NCBI RefSeq assembly: GCF_014243395.1
Contig: NZ_JACLCP010000001.1
Span: forward strand, 124,001-188,000
Direction of reading: 5' to 3'
From: Winogradskyella flava
Lineage (GTDB): Bacteria; Bacteroidota; Bacteroidia; Flavobacteriales; Flavobacteriaceae
DNA length: 64,000 bases
Under the pieces are notes generated by a model. It was not told the origin of the DNA. It saw only the letters and a list, made by a program, of their open reading frames with translations, and made no database searches. This document shows, in pieces, positions 8,250 to 17,923 of the stretch (positions within the stretch are counted from its first letter, which is position 1; each line of letters begins with the position of its first letter). Both the position numbers and the translations under genes were made by a program.

Positions 8250-9989
8250 ATGAAAAAAAATAAATTTGCCCTTCAAATTTTAGCTTTTGCTCTAATCTTA
8301 ACAAGTTTCATTGCTTGTGATAAGGACTTCTCTAATCTAGAATCTGACATTTTAAATAGCGATATTGCTACCAATTTTGATATAACTAGTGATACGTGGG
8401 AAGTTATAACTTATACCGAGAACCTAGATCCCGTTCAAACTAATAATTTACCTGTAAACTCTTTAGGTATTTATGATGATTTTTATGGTAGAACCACATC
8501 TAGCTTTGTTACACAGCTAACACCAGGAGCTTTTGATCCTGATTTTGGTGAGGAAGAATTCCAACAAATAGATTCTGTGGTACTCAATCTACCTTATTTC
8601 TTTTCAGTTACTGAGGTTGATGAAGAAGGTGACTTCATTTATGACGTGGATTCAATAATACCAGAACCGACTGGAAGCACCTACAAACCAATAAGGCTAC
8701 GAATATTTGAGAATAATTATTTTATAAGAGATTTTGACCCTACGGCGGACTTCAACCAATCTCAAGCCTATTTCTCAAATTTTTCCGCGTCAAGTACAGA
8801 AACAATTACTGCTTTAGAAGGCGAAGAACTTACAATCATTCCAGCGCCTCAAACGTCATATATTGTGGGAAGTTCAGACAATCAAATTAATATCAGTGAA
8901 CAAGGATATAATTTAGAAACTATAGATGACAACGGAGATGTACAAATCTCAGAGAGACTTTCCCCTAGAATTAGGCTCAAATTAGACCCTGACTATTGGC
9001 AAAATAAAATAATAGTACTAGAGGGAGACGCCGTTCTAAGTAACACTAATAATTTTGCTGATTATTTTAGAGGACTTTATTTTAAAGCAGAACCGATTAA
9101 TGATGATGGTAGTCTTTTAATTCTAAATACCTCAAGTCAAAATGCAAATATTACCATTTATTATACCAGACTAACGCCTTCGACTACAGATGATGCTACT
9201 GCTACACAGCAAGATACTTTTGTGCTAAATTTCGGCACTAGTAGTAATTCTGGTACTAGTAGTATTAATTTCTTTGTGAATGATTTCACGACTCCAATAG
9301 CAGATGGCAATCCGGATGCAGGTGATAGCAGAATATATCTCAAAGGTGGTGCAGGAGCAATTGGTAAAATAAAATTATTTAAGGGTGATGATATAAACGA
9401 TGGAGATGATATGACGTTTGACACATGGAAAAGTGCATTTGTCGAAACCGATCAAGAAGGAAATTTTGTTCGATCAAAACGATTAGTTAATGAAGCTAAT
9501 TTGGTTTTCTATGTAGACGAAAATCTAGTCAATACAGCAGATGCTCGTGAACCAGATCGCATATTTTTGTATGATGTAGATAATAAGAGACCGTTGGTAG
9601 ATTATTTTTTAGATGGCATTAATAATAGCTTTCCTTTGTTTTCTGTTGCAAATCATCTTGGACCGTTAGAACGGGATGGTGATGAATCAGACGGAAATGG
9701 CATAAAATATAAATTAAGAATTACTGAACATATTAATAATTTGTTAGTAAGAGATTCAACCAATGTTGAGCTAGGCCTGTCTACTTCCTTAAATGTTAAT
9801 TTAGAGGAGTCGATTACACAACGACAAGTTCAATCAACAGAAGATTCTGATTTAACTATACCCGTAAGTTCAGTGATGTCGCCTAGAGGCACAGTATTAC
9901 ATGGTAATAACACTGAGGACTTAAGTAAAAAAGTGTATTTAGAAATCTTTTACACCTGTACAGAAGAGAATGATTGCATCGAAGATTAA
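8250..9989 (+). CDS. DUF4270 family lipoprotein
   Basis: The 579-residue protein has a lipoprotein signal (lipobox SFIAC, Cys23) and then a long beta-rich region of the DUF4270 type, known from Bacteroidota but without an assigned function. Segments such as QIDSVVLNLPYF and RIRLKLDPDYW are typical of the repeated beta-sandwich pattern. Acidic residues follow the lipid-modified Cys (CDKDF), compatible with surface export, though this is inference. It is 7 bp downstream of the short glycogen-synthase gene and 27 bp upstream of glmS, a neighbourhood that points to a cell-envelope role. Confidence 0.8.
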   Translation: MKKNKFALQILAFALILTSFIACDKDFSNLESDILNSDIATNFDITSDTWEVITYTENLDPVQTNNLPVNSLGIYDDFYGRTTSSFVTQLTPGAFDPDFGEEEFQQIDSVVLNLPYFFSVTEVDEEGDFIYDVDSIIPEPTGSTYKPIRLRIFENNYFIRDFDPTADFNQSQAYFSNFSASSTETITALEGEELTIIPAPQTSYIVGSSDNQINISEQGYNLETIDDNGDVQISERLSPRIRLKLDPDYWQNKIIVLEGDAVLSNTNNFADYFRGLYFKAEPINDDGSLLILNTSSQNANITIYYTRLTPSTTDDATATQQDTFVLNFGTSSNSGTSSINFFVNDFTTPIADGNPDAGDSRIYLKGGAGAIGKIKLFKGDDINDGDDMTFDTWKSAFVETDQEGNFVRSKRLVNEANLVFYVDENLVNTADAREPDRIFLYDVDNKRPLVDYFLDGINNSFPLFSVANHLGPLERDGDESDGNGIKYKLRITEHINNLLVRDSTNVELGLSTSLNVNLEESITQRQVQSTEDSDLTIPVSSVMSPRGTVLHGNNTEDLSKKVYLEIFYTCTEENDCIED

Positions 9990-10016
9990 AAACCAAATTA
10001 AGTAAACAGCTAACCT

Positions 10017-11864
10017 ATGTGCGGAATTGTTGGATATATAGGCCATCGAGAGGCCTATCCTATTGTAATTAAAGGACTTCAAAGATTAGAATATCGTGGT
10101 TATGACAGTGCAGGTATTGCATTATACGACGGTAGTAATATAAAGCTCTCTAAAACAAAAGGGAAAGTTTCTGATCTTAAAGAAAGGCTAGAGTCCGAAA
10201 TTTCGACGGCTGGAACTTTGGGTATTGGACATACACGTTGGGCAACCCATGGCGTTCCAAATGATGTCAATTCTCACCCTCATTATTCTAATTCTGGTGA
10301 CTTAGTAATTATTCATAATGGAATTATAGAGAATTACGATTCTTTGAAAAAGGAATTAATTAAACGTGGTTATACCTTTAAATCAGATACAGATACAGAG
10401 GTATTGGTGAATTTAATTGAAGATGTGAAGAAAAACGAAAACACTAAACTTGGAAAAGCAGTGCAAATTGCTTTAAACCAAGTCGTTGGAGCGTATGCCA
10501 TAGCTGTTTTCGATAAGAACAAACCCAATGAAATCGTTGTTGCCAAATTGGGCAGCCCTTTAGCGATTGGTATTGGAGATGACGAATTCTTTATAGCTAG
10601 TGATGCCTCACCTTTCATAGAGTTTACAAAAAACGCTATTTATCTCGAAGATGAAGAAATGGCAATCATCAGGAGAGGTAAAGATATTAAAGTTAGAAAG
10701 ATTAAAAATGACGCTTTAGTTGACCCTTATATTCAGGAGCTTCAACTCAACTTGGAACAGATAGAGAAAGGTGGTTATGACCACTTTATGTTAAAAGAAA
10801 TCCATGAGCAACCAGAAGCCATTTTTGATACCTTTAGAGGACGATTGCTGAGTGACAAAGCTATGGTAAAGCTGGCAGGTGTAGAGGATAACATGAAGAA
10901 ATTCCTTGCAGCTGATCGTATTATTGTTGTTGCTTGTGGTACATCGTGGCATGCTGGTTTGGTTTCGGAATACATTTTCGAAGATTTAGCGAGAATTCCT
11001 GTTGAAGTAGAATATGCCTCGGAATTTAGATATAGAAACCCTGTAATTACTGAAAAAGATATCATAATTGCTATCTCTCAATCAGGAGAAACGGCTGATA
11101 CTTTAGCAGCTATTAAATTGGCAAAATCTAAAGGCGCATTTGTTTTTGGTGTTTGTAATGTTGTTGGGTCTTCCATAGCGAGGGAAACTGACGCAGGTGC
11201 TTATACACATGCCGGACCTGAAATAGGTGTAGCTTCAACAAAAGCTTTTACAACACAAATTACAGTCTTAACCTTAATGGCGTTACGTCTAGCTAGAGCT
11301 AAAGGCACGATTTCTAGCTCAGAATTTCGACATCATTTAATTGAGTTAGAAACTATACCTAAGAAAGTTGAAGAAGCTTTAAAATCAGATGCTTATGTAC
11401 AGACCATAGCAGATATTTATAAAGATGCTACAAACTTTTTGTATTTAGGCCGTGGATTTAATTTCCCTGTTGCTTTAGAAGGCGCATTGAAGTTAAAAGA
11501 AATTTCCTATATCCATGCGGAAGGGTACCCAGCTGCTGAAATGAAACATGGCCCAATCGCATTAATCGATGAGCAAATGCCCGTTGTGGTTATTGCCACT
11601 AAGAAAGGTCATTATGAGAAAGTGGTTAGTAATATCCAAGAAATAAAATCTAGAAAAGGCAAAATAATCGGTATTGTTACCAAAGGGGATAAAAGTGTTA
11701 AGGAATTGGCAGACCATGTAATTGAAGTCCCTGAAACGTTAGAATGCCTGACCCCTTTATTAACTACAATACCACTACAGTTATTATCTTATCATATTGC
11801 AGTTATGTTAAATAAAAATGTAGATCAACCTAGAAATTTAGCAAAATCTGTCACTGTAGAATAA
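10017..11864 (+). CDS. glmS: Glutamine-fructose-6-phosphate aminotransferase (isomerizing)
   Basis: GlmS makes glucosamine 6-phosphate, the first step toward UDP-GlcNAc for peptidoglycan and lipopolysaccharide. The 615-residue protein has the class II glutaminase domain with Cys2 as nucleophile (MCGIVGYIGH), the HTRWATHG and HNGIIENY motifs, two SIS domains (CGTSWHAGL and SQSGETADT; then LGRGFNFPVALEGALKLKE), and the conserved end RNLAKSVTVE. It probably shares a transcript with the two upstream genes and ends at a stem-loop shared with the convergent sulfotransferase gene. Confidence 0.97.
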   Translation: MCGIVGYIGHREAYPIVIKGLQRLEYRGYDSAGIALYDGSNIKLSKTKGKVSDLKERLESEISTAGTLGIGHTRWATHGVPNDVNSHPHYSNSGDLVIIHNGIIENYDSLKKELIKRGYTFKSDTDTEVLVNLIEDVKKNENTKLGKAVQIALNQVVGAYAIAVFDKNKPNEIVVAKLGSPLAIGIGDDEFFIASDASPFIEFTKNAIYLEDEEMAIIRRGKDIKVRKIKNDALVDPYIQELQLNLEQIEKGGYDHFMLKEIHEQPEAIFDTFRGRLLSDKAMVKLAGVEDNMKKFLAADRIIVVACGTSWHAGLVSEYIFEDLARIPVEVEYASEFRYRNPVITEKDIIIAISQSGETADTLAAIKLAKSKGAFVFGVCNVVGSSIARETDAGAYTHAGPEIGVASTKAFTTQITVLTLMALRLARAKGTISSSEFRHHLIELETIPKKVEEALKSDAYVQTIADIYKDATNFLYLGRGFNFPVALEGALKLKEISYIHAEGYPAAEMKHGPIALIDEQMPVVVIATKKGHYEKVVSNIQEIKSRKGKIIGIVTKGDKSVKELADHVIEVPETLECLTPLLTTIPLQLLSYHIAVMLNKNVDQPRNLAKSVTVE

Positions 11865-11869
11865 ATCTA

Positions 11870-11912
11870 AAAAGTGCAATGCTTTTTTATTTAAATTGCA
11901 CTTTTCTTTTCT
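11870..11912. terminator. Stem-loop terminator between glmS and the sulfotransferase gene
   Basis: AAAAGTGCAAT (11870-11880) pairs perfectly with ATTGCACTTTT (11895-11905) around a 14-base loop, followed by T-rich sequence. The right arm lies inside the last codons of the convergent sulfotransferase gene, so both genes may use it. Confidence 0.65.
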
Positions 11913-13278
11913 TAAGTTCTTCATAAACAACAGCTACAGATTTTAATACAGCCTTATCACAATTTGTCGTGTCAATTGCTTTATTATTCTTGAATGGCTG
12001 TACATTAGATAAATCAAAATCTGCACTCAGTTCGTTTTCTAAATAAAGAAGCACCTCTTTAGGATTGGACAAATAATCCTGATATTCTATAAGTAAAAAT
12101 TCTGAATCGTCTAAGGTCAGAAGGTGATCGTAATAATTAAGCCATACCGATAACCAGTAATCCAGCGAATTTTTATCATAGCTAAAGTCCTTAGGTTCAT
12201 TATCAAAACTAAATACCTTTTGATTTTCACCAAACTCATGATGACCTAACCAATTCATATAAGTCTCAATAAAATCATCATCATGCTGAAATTCCGAAAA
12301 CCTTAAGTGCTGATTTAACAAGGAATGTGCATGTTCCTCCGGCTTCCGAAACAAAAATATCGCCTTAAAATCTTTATTTAGGGACCTCAGGGATGGATAT
12401 CTTAAAATTAGATTATTGTTTTTTGACAAATAAGTATATGAGTTCTCAGATCTAATAAGAGATTGGTAAGCAATATATTTATTATAAATCTCTTCATCTA
12501 TATCATGCTTGGTCAATATCGATTCACCTATAAAGCTATCATTTAAATGGGCTTTAAAAAAATATTCCTCTAATGCTTCAATAGTATTTAAACCAAACAT
12601 CATTTTATCACCATGTTTACGCTCTTTAAGCTTGGCCTTTTTGGGGTTATAAAGCTTTTTCCACAGATTTGGTGCTAAAAGGAATGGCATGTTAGAATAG
12701 TCTAAGGAACTAAATTTTCCAGCTTTAAATAACTGATCTGTTAAACTGGTTGTTCCTGCTCTTGCCAAGCCAGTTACAATTACAAACTCAGACTTATCTA
12801 CCATTTTTTCTCCTGACTTGAATTTACTGTCGAAAGAGAATAGAAGTTTTGACAGATTGTAATTATTCAATATAAGCTTGTGCAGAAGCATCGATGCTTC
12901 AGAATAATTTTCCACCTTTTTATTTTTCTTGAAAACAAAAGGAATAATACTTCCTATAGATAAACTTGCAAAAAACCAAAATGAACTAAAGTCGAGACTT
13001 TCAAAACTTATTTCACTAAAATAGCCATATAAAAAAAGTGGGAGAATTGTTAAACCAACGATTACAATGAGAGCTCCAACAGTCTTTCCCAATGAAATAA
13101 GAATGCGTTTTAAAGCAACAATTAATTTCTTTTGCTTAATTCTTTCGTCTTCTTTTGAGAGCACCTCATTAGAAAGCGCAATAGACGACTCTAGCATATC
13201 AAAAAATACTTTTTTGAATGCAATTATAGATGCCCCCAGAGCAATACCGGATACACCTGCTACTATAAAATATAGCAT
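11887..13278 (-). CDS. Membrane-anchored PAPS-dependent sulfotransferase family protein
   Basis: The 463-residue protein has an N-terminal membrane part with hydrophobic helices at about 2-20, 60-85 and 99-116, then a cytoplasmic-type sulfotransferase domain from about residue 165. The 5'-phosphosulfate loop reads VIVTGLARAGTTSL (167-179) and the 3'-phosphate-binding region is FLFRKPEEHAHSLLNQH. These are the two signatures of PAPS-using sulfotransferases; the acceptor is unknown. Its ATG overlaps the stop of the 47-residue gene upstream by one base (TAATG), which suggests coupled translation. With that gene and the arylsulfotransferase-like gene it forms a tight three-gene operon. Confidence 0.85.
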   Translation of the reverse strand: MLYFIVAGVSGIALGASIIAFKKVFFDMLESSIALSNEVLSKEDERIKQKKLIVALKRILISLGKTVGALIVIVGLTILPLFLYGYFSEISFESLDFSSFWFFASLSIGSIIPFVFKKNKKVENYSEASMLLHKLILNNYNLSKLLFSFDSKFKSGEKMVDKSEFVIVTGLARAGTTSLTDQLFKAGKFSSLDYSNMPFLLAPNLWKKLYNPKKAKLKERKHGDKMMFGLNTIEALEEYFFKAHLNDSFIGESILTKHDIDEEIYNKYIAYQSLIRSENSYTYLSKNNNLILRYPSLRSLNKDFKAIFLFRKPEEHAHSLLNQHLRFSEFQHDDDFIETYMNWLGHHEFGENQKVFSFDNEPKDFSYDKNSLDYWLSVWLNYYDHLLTLDDSEFLLIEYQDYLSNPKEVLLYLENELSADFDLSNVQPFKNNKAIDTTNCDKAVLKSVAVVYEELKKRKVQFK

Positions 13279-13421
13279 TATCCTTTCTTGAAAAGGTTAC
13301 GAAAAAACCTCTTAATCGGTATCCATAATACTACCCCAAAAGAAAATATTACAAGAAGTGCAATAAAAATGATAATAAGTAGTGTTCCAAGTCCCAATCC
13401 AGGTCCAATATATGCTAGCAT
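13278..13421 (-). CDS. 47-residue membrane protein with YIGPG motif, inside the sulfotransferase operon
   Basis: This gene is short but well supported by position. It encodes 47 residues starting MLAYIGPGLGLGTLL, one hydrophobic helix (about 10-33) and a basic tail (KRFFRNLFKKG). Its stop overlaps the ATG of the sulfotransferase gene (TAATG) and its start lies 11 bp after the arylsulfotransferase-like stop. Small proteins with a YIGPGxG start are known in several bacterial membrane-protein operons but have no established role. A scaffold or adaptor between the two enzymes is a reasonable guess. Confidence 0.75.
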   Translation of the reverse strand: MLAYIGPGLGLGTLLIIIFIALLVIFSFGVVLWIPIKRFFRNLFKKG

Positions 13422-13432
13422 AATAGTAGATT

Positions 13433-14737
13433 TTAAAAGTTAATGTCTGTGTAAATAGTCGTCCAATTTGGAAGGTAATGATAACCCTCTATATCACTTT
13501 TTAATTTGGTTTTTAAGACAACTCCATTTTTATTTAATACCCATAAGAGACCAGAGTTTTGCTCCTCTACAAACATGTCTCCATTGGGTAAAAATTCAAA
13601 TAAGCCCTCTGCACCAGTGTAAATTTCATTTTCAATAAAATTATTCTCATAAAGTGCTTTAAATGAATCTGTTTCAAAGTTATAAATTAGTACGTTTGAG
13701 TGTGTTATTTTTCGTTGAATAGTTCCATTACTTGGTTTAAATTCATTTTTATTGAAATTGACATCCCATGCTGCTGAATTATTATTAAATAACCCTATTG
13801 TACTATCAGATAATATATCAACATCATGTTGAAATGTAAATGGCCCATCAATGACTTTAATAACCTTATCCGTAGACGGTCTAAATTGTATTACTGCAGA
13901 TAGATGCCTAAAACTTAAAAATATATCACCTTTTTTAAAATATTTTGAACTATCAATAACAACAGGTTGTACGTCATTCAAATGAAATGGATCTGTAACA
14001 TGTGTCGCTTTATTTAATAATTCATCAAGATCATTTTCAAGAAAAATACTTGTAAGAGACTTGCTGTAAAGTGTTTTACCAGTCTTTGCATCCACACTTA
14101 AAACTAGATCATCTCGATAATCAGTTTTCTCGCCATCTACAGATAATGTCTTAGGCACTATAATGCCTTCTTCATGCTTTACACCAGGCATCCAGATATT
14201 CCCTTTATGATCGAAATTCAATGCATGATGGAATATGAAATCCTTGTTAAACCATTTAACATTTGAACTCGAATCTAACCTAATCAATCCTGGTTTTTCA
14301 TTCCAAGAGACAATTACATCTCTATCAGACATCATTTTAGCTGGGTAAATTCTGTCATTTTGCCCGACTTCATAATGTTCTGATAATATCTCAATGGGTA
14401 AATCCCATGTTTTTATAACTTTATTTGTTTTGAAATTCTTTAATTCAACATTGTATTGGTCACCTTGTCTATAGGTATAAGAACCATATAAATTATAACT
14501 TAAATTATTAATATCATTTACATCTTCTGCATTCGTTTTCAAATAGTATTGTGGTGCACGGAAAAAATGATTATACGCCATTTTCATGTTTGACGGTATT
14601 TCAGAAAAAGTCTTTATAGGTCCAGTTAAAGGTCCAGCGGCACGCTGACCAAGCGCAGCATTTCTCACAATACCACTCCACAACATCAGAATAAAAATCC
14701 CAATAATAAATAAAGCAAACTTTCTTAATGTCTTCAT
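13433..14737 (-). CDS. Arylsulfotransferase (ASST) family membrane-anchored protein
   Basis: The 434-residue product has one N-terminal hydrophobic helix (7-27) and then a beta-propeller-like domain. Family signatures are FHHALNFDHKGNIW, DPFHLNDVQPV, GDIFLSFRHLSAVIQF and FTFQHDVDIL, matching the HxNxV...GD..LS.R..S.V pattern of the ASST group, whose known members move sulfuryl groups between phenolic compounds without PAPS in the periplasm. The catalytic His is probably one of the His residues in these segments. It is the first gene of the operon with the small YIGPG protein and the PAPS-type sulfotransferase. Several ASST-fold proteins have no proven activity, so the substrate is open. Confidence 0.8.
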   Translation of the reverse strand: MKTLRKFALFIIGIFILMLWSGIVRNAALGQRAAGPLTGPIKTFSEIPSNMKMAYNHFFRAPQYYLKTNAEDVNDINNLSYNLYGSYTYRQGDQYNVELKNFKTNKVIKTWDLPIEILSEHYEVGQNDRIYPAKMMSDRDVIVSWNEKPGLIRLDSSSNVKWFNKDFIFHHALNFDHKGNIWMPGVKHEEGIIVPKTLSVDGEKTDYRDDLVLSVDAKTGKTLYSKSLTSIFLENDLDELLNKATHVTDPFHLNDVQPVVIDSSKYFKKGDIFLSFRHLSAVIQFRPSTDKVIKVIDGPFTFQHDVDILSDSTIGLFNNNSAAWDVNFNKNEFKPSNGTIQRKITHSNVLIYNFETDSFKALYENNFIENEIYTGAEGLFEFLPNGDMFVEEQNSGLLWVLNKNGVVLKTKLKSDIEGYHYLPNWTTIYTDINF

Positions 14738-15082
14738 TCCAATTTGTTTGATTAGATTTGTTTTTAATAATTTTCAATAATAGGAATAAATCCATTCATA
14801 ACTTAAATTATTCCATGTAAAGCAATTTTATACGTTCTGCTATCTAAAGTATTGACTTTAACTAAGTAATATAACTTTCAGCAGTAATGTTTAAGATACT
14901 AATAATCATTAACTGTTCTTTTTAATGTAACTCAAAAAAGATTGGAAATTGTGAATTTCTCAATTTTAGGGCTTTTGATTTTACAAAAAATATTATGCAT
15001 GCATAATTTTGTGAGAAATTCTTATTGAATTTTCATATATTTATTTAAATTGCTCATCTAATAAATTAACTAATTCTCTAAA
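14738..15082. promoter_or_regulatory. Divergent control region, 345 bp, with palindromes
   Basis: No gene is supported here. The right half holds a perfect 16-bp palindrome ATTATGCATGCATAAT (14992-15007), which overlaps a perfect -7 box TAATTTTG (15004-15011) for the TonB receptor gene, and a pair of 10-bp inverted arms GAATTTCTCA (14953-14962) and TGAGAAATTC (15012-15021) around it. The left half, upstream of the arylsulfotransferase-like gene, shows no clear promoter match. Confidence 0.6.
14992..15007. promoter_or_regulatory. 16-bp perfect palindrome overlapping the TonB receptor promoter
   Basis: ATTATGCATGCATAAT is self-complementary over all 16 bases and covers the first half of the TAATTTTG -7 box at 15004-15011. 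A protein bound here would block RNA polymerase, so it is a candidate operator for the TonB receptor/SGNH pair. Confidence 0.5.
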
Positions 15083-17908
15083 ATGAAGACAATCTTAAAG
15101 CTTTTCACAATGCTTTTTTGCGTGGTATCGTTTGCTCAAACCACAATAAAAGGTAAAATTACCGACAATACTGGGTTACCCTTGCCTGGAGCTAATATTG
15201 TAGTAGTAGGTACTAGTTCTGGTACAGTATCGGATTTTGATGGTAATTATTCTTTGACGGTAGATCAAGATCCACCGTTTACGATTCGCGTAACCTATAC
15301 AGGATTTCAAGAACAAACTGTTGAAGTAACAACTAACGGTCAAACCGTAGATGTTACCTTAGTCGAAGGTAATGAACTTGACGAAGTTGTTATCTCGGCC
15401 TCTCGTACTCCAGAACGTATTTTTGAATCCCCTGTTACAGTTGAGCGTTTTGGATTAAAAGAAATTAAAAACACTGCGTCCGTAGATTTTTATGACGGAC
15501 TAGAAAATCTAAAAGGTGTAGATATAAATACCAACAGTTTAACATTTAAGTCTATAAACACTAGAGGTTTCGCAACATTTGCCAATACGCGTTTTATGCA
15601 ATTAGTAGATGGTATGGACAACTCCGCTCCTGCACTTAACTTCCCATTAGGTAATTTATTGGGTATGACAGAAACAGATGTATTGAGTGTAGAACTTCTA
15701 CCTGGTGCAGCGTCTGCACTATATGGTGCTAATGCCTTTAACGGAATTTTATTTATGCGAAGTAAAAACCCTTTTGACCACCAAGGTATAAGCGGGTATA
15801 TTAAAAGAGGTATTACATCTCAAGAGGCAGCAGGTGATAATGATTATACGGATTTAGGTATAAGAATGGCTTTTAAGTTCAATGACAAATTTGCCGCTAA
15901 AGTTAACTTCGGCTATTTAAAAGGGACTGACTGGTTTGCCGTTAATGAGGAAGACAAACTTAATCGAGGACTTACCAGAGCAGATATTGATTATGATGGT
16001 ATCAATGTTTATGGTGACGAGGTTAGTACAGATATTAATGGCGTTGCCCAGACTTTAGAAAGTTTAGGCTTAGCTCCATCTGGTTCTTCCGCACTAGTTC
16101 CATCAGTCAATGTTAGTAGAACAGGTTATAATGAACGAGATTTAACCAATTACAATGCTGAAAGTATTAAGGCGGATTGGGGATTATATTTCCGTCCATG
16201 GGAAAATGATTTTGAAATACAATACGTTGGTAAGATAGGTTCAGGTAATACAATCTATCAAGGCGCAAATCGCTATAACATTAAGAATTTCTTTTTACAA
16301 CAACATAAGTTAGAAATCAGAAATGATAATTTCTTTGTTAGAGGATATGTAACGGAAGATAAAGCTGGTGATTCCTACGATATGGTTTTTACTGGAATTA
16401 ATATCAATAGAGCATGGAAAGATGACAATACTTGGTTTGGAGAATATGTTGGTACATATATTGGTGCCACACTTGGTGGTGCTACTAATGATGCGGCTCA
16501 TGCAGCTGCAAGAGCACAAGCAGATACTGGTCGATTCTTACCAGGAAGTCCTGAATTTCAATCTGCTTTCAATCAAAGTATTAATGATCCTGATTTAAGT
16601 ACCGGTTCCAAATTTCAAGATAACTCTAAAATTTATCATGGTGATGCCAATTATAACTTTGGTGATATGATAGAATTTGCCGAGGTACAAGTTGGTGGTT
16701 CATACAGAAGATATCGATTAAATTCGTTTGGAACGATTTATACAGATGTTGATGGACCAATCAATTATTCAGAAGTTGGTTTTTATACCCAATTACAACG
16801 TTCGTTAGAATTATCTGATAATGTTGATTTAAAATTAACTGGTTCTTTGCGTTATGATAAGTCTGAATTATTTGACGGCTTTTTCTCACCAAGATTATCT
16901 GCTGGTTTTACAATTAATGAAAACCACAATATTAGAGCATCATACCAAACAGGATTTAGAAATCCAACCACACAAGATTTATATATTGGTTTGGATGTAG
17001 GTAGGGCGATTTTAGTTGGTGGTGCTTTTGACAATCCAGAAAGAGACTTAAGAACGTACAATGCAGCAGATGGTGATTTAAGTGCGTTTGCAGTGAACAA
17101 TATCTTTGGTGGACAACAATCGATTACTATAAATGCGGCAGGTGCATATAATAATTCATTCTTTGCGAACTCCGTGCTTAATGGATTCGCCCAAACTGGT
17201 AATCCTGCTGATTTAGAAATTGCCAATTCCAATTTAGCACAACCTGAGCAAGTAAGTTCTTTTGAGCTGGGTTATCGTGGTAAATTAGACGGTATTATCA
17301 TTGACGCATCGGCATACTACAATAAATATCAAGATTTCTTGGCTAATGAAACAGTTATTAGTCCTTTCTATGGTGATGTCCAATTAACGGAAACTCTTCC
17401 TAATGGAACACCTCTAGCGGTTGCGGCAATCGCCAATGGTGATTTCGAGGCTTATCAAACTTATACAAATTCTGATGAAGACGTAAATTCGTATGGTGCT
17501 GCTATTCAAGTATCGGCAAAAGTATTTGGCGGATTTGATTTGAGCGCAAATTACACCTATGCTAAATTAGATTTTGATGTTACTGAAAATCCTGATTTTA
17601 GAACGAATTTCAATACGCCAGAACATAAAGTAAAAGCATCTTTTGGTAAAACGGAGTTATTTAAAAACTTTGGATTCAATGTTGCCTGGAGATGGAGTGA
17701 TAATTTCTTCTGGGAAGCGTCTTTTGGTGATGGTGATGTTCCTGCTTACCATGTGATAGATGCACAAGTTAACTTTAGGATTCCTAGCTTAAAGTCAACA
17801 ATTAAAGCTGGAGCTACTAACTTATTACAAGACGAATACTTTACAGCATTCGGAACTGGTTTGATTGGCTCTCAGTATTACGTATCCTTGACTATCAATA
17901 ATCTATAA
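15083..17908 (+). CDS. TonB-dependent outer membrane receptor
   Basis: The 941-residue receptor has a signal peptide (1-19), a carboxypeptidase-regulatory-like domain (about 20-105, TTIKGKITDNTGLPLPGA), a plug domain (about 115-230, with SINTRGFATFANTRF and LPGAASALYGANAFNG) and a 22-strand-type barrel ending in a terminal aromatic/hydrophobic strand (YVSLTINNL). It takes up a ligand across the outer membrane with TonB energy; the ligand cannot be read from the sequence. The SGNH lipoprotein gene follows 15 bp later and is likely co-transcribed, which suggests a lipid-, ester- or acyl-bearing ligand (inference). A palindrome-bearing promoter lies upstream. Confidence 0.93.
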   Translation: MKTILKLFTMLFCVVSFAQTTIKGKITDNTGLPLPGANIVVVGTSSGTVSDFDGNYSLTVDQDPPFTIRVTYTGFQEQTVEVTTNGQTVDVTLVEGNELDEVVISASRTPERIFESPVTVERFGLKEIKNTASVDFYDGLENLKGVDINTNSLTFKSINTRGFATFANTRFMQLVDGMDNSAPALNFPLGNLLGMTETDVLSVELLPGAASALYGANAFNGILFMRSKNPFDHQGISGYIKRGITSQEAAGDNDYTDLGIRMAFKFNDKFAAKVNFGYLKGTDWFAVNEEDKLNRGLTRADIDYDGINVYGDEVSTDINGVAQTLESLGLAPSGSSALVPSVNVSRTGYNERDLTNYNAESIKADWGLYFRPWENDFEIQYVGKIGSGNTIYQGANRYNIKNFFLQQHKLEIRNDNFFVRGYVTEDKAGDSYDMVFTGININRAWKDDNTWFGEYVGTYIGATLGGATNDAAHAAARAQADTGRFLPGSPEFQSAFNQSINDPDLSTGSKFQDNSKIYHGDANYNFGDMIEFAEVQVGGSYRRYRLNSFGTIYTDVDGPINYSEVGFYTQLQRSLELSDNVDLKLTGSLRYDKSELFDGFFSPRLSAGFTINENHNIRASYQTGFRNPTTQDLYIGLDVGRAILVGGAFDNPERDLRTYNAADGDLSAFAVNNIFGGQQSITINAAGAYNNSFFANSVLNGFAQTGNPADLEIANSNLAQPEQVSSFELGYRGKLDGIIIDASAYYNKYQDFLANETVISPFYGDVQLTETLPNGTPLAVAAIANGDFEAYQTYTNSDEDVNSYGAAIQVSAKVFGGFDLSANYTYAKLDFDVTENPDFRTNFNTPEHKVKASFGKTELFKNFGFNVAWRWSDNFFWEASFGDGDVPAYHVIDAQVNFRIPSLKSTIKAGATNLLQDEYFTAFGTGLIGSQYYVSLTINNL

Positions 17909-17923
17909 ATAACGGAAAAGAAA

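Noticed and set aside
9161..9424. Antisense frames inside DUF4270, glmS, SGNH, atpD and other genes
   Set aside because: They lie opposite well-supported genes, have no promoter or signal, and their composition follows the sense codons.
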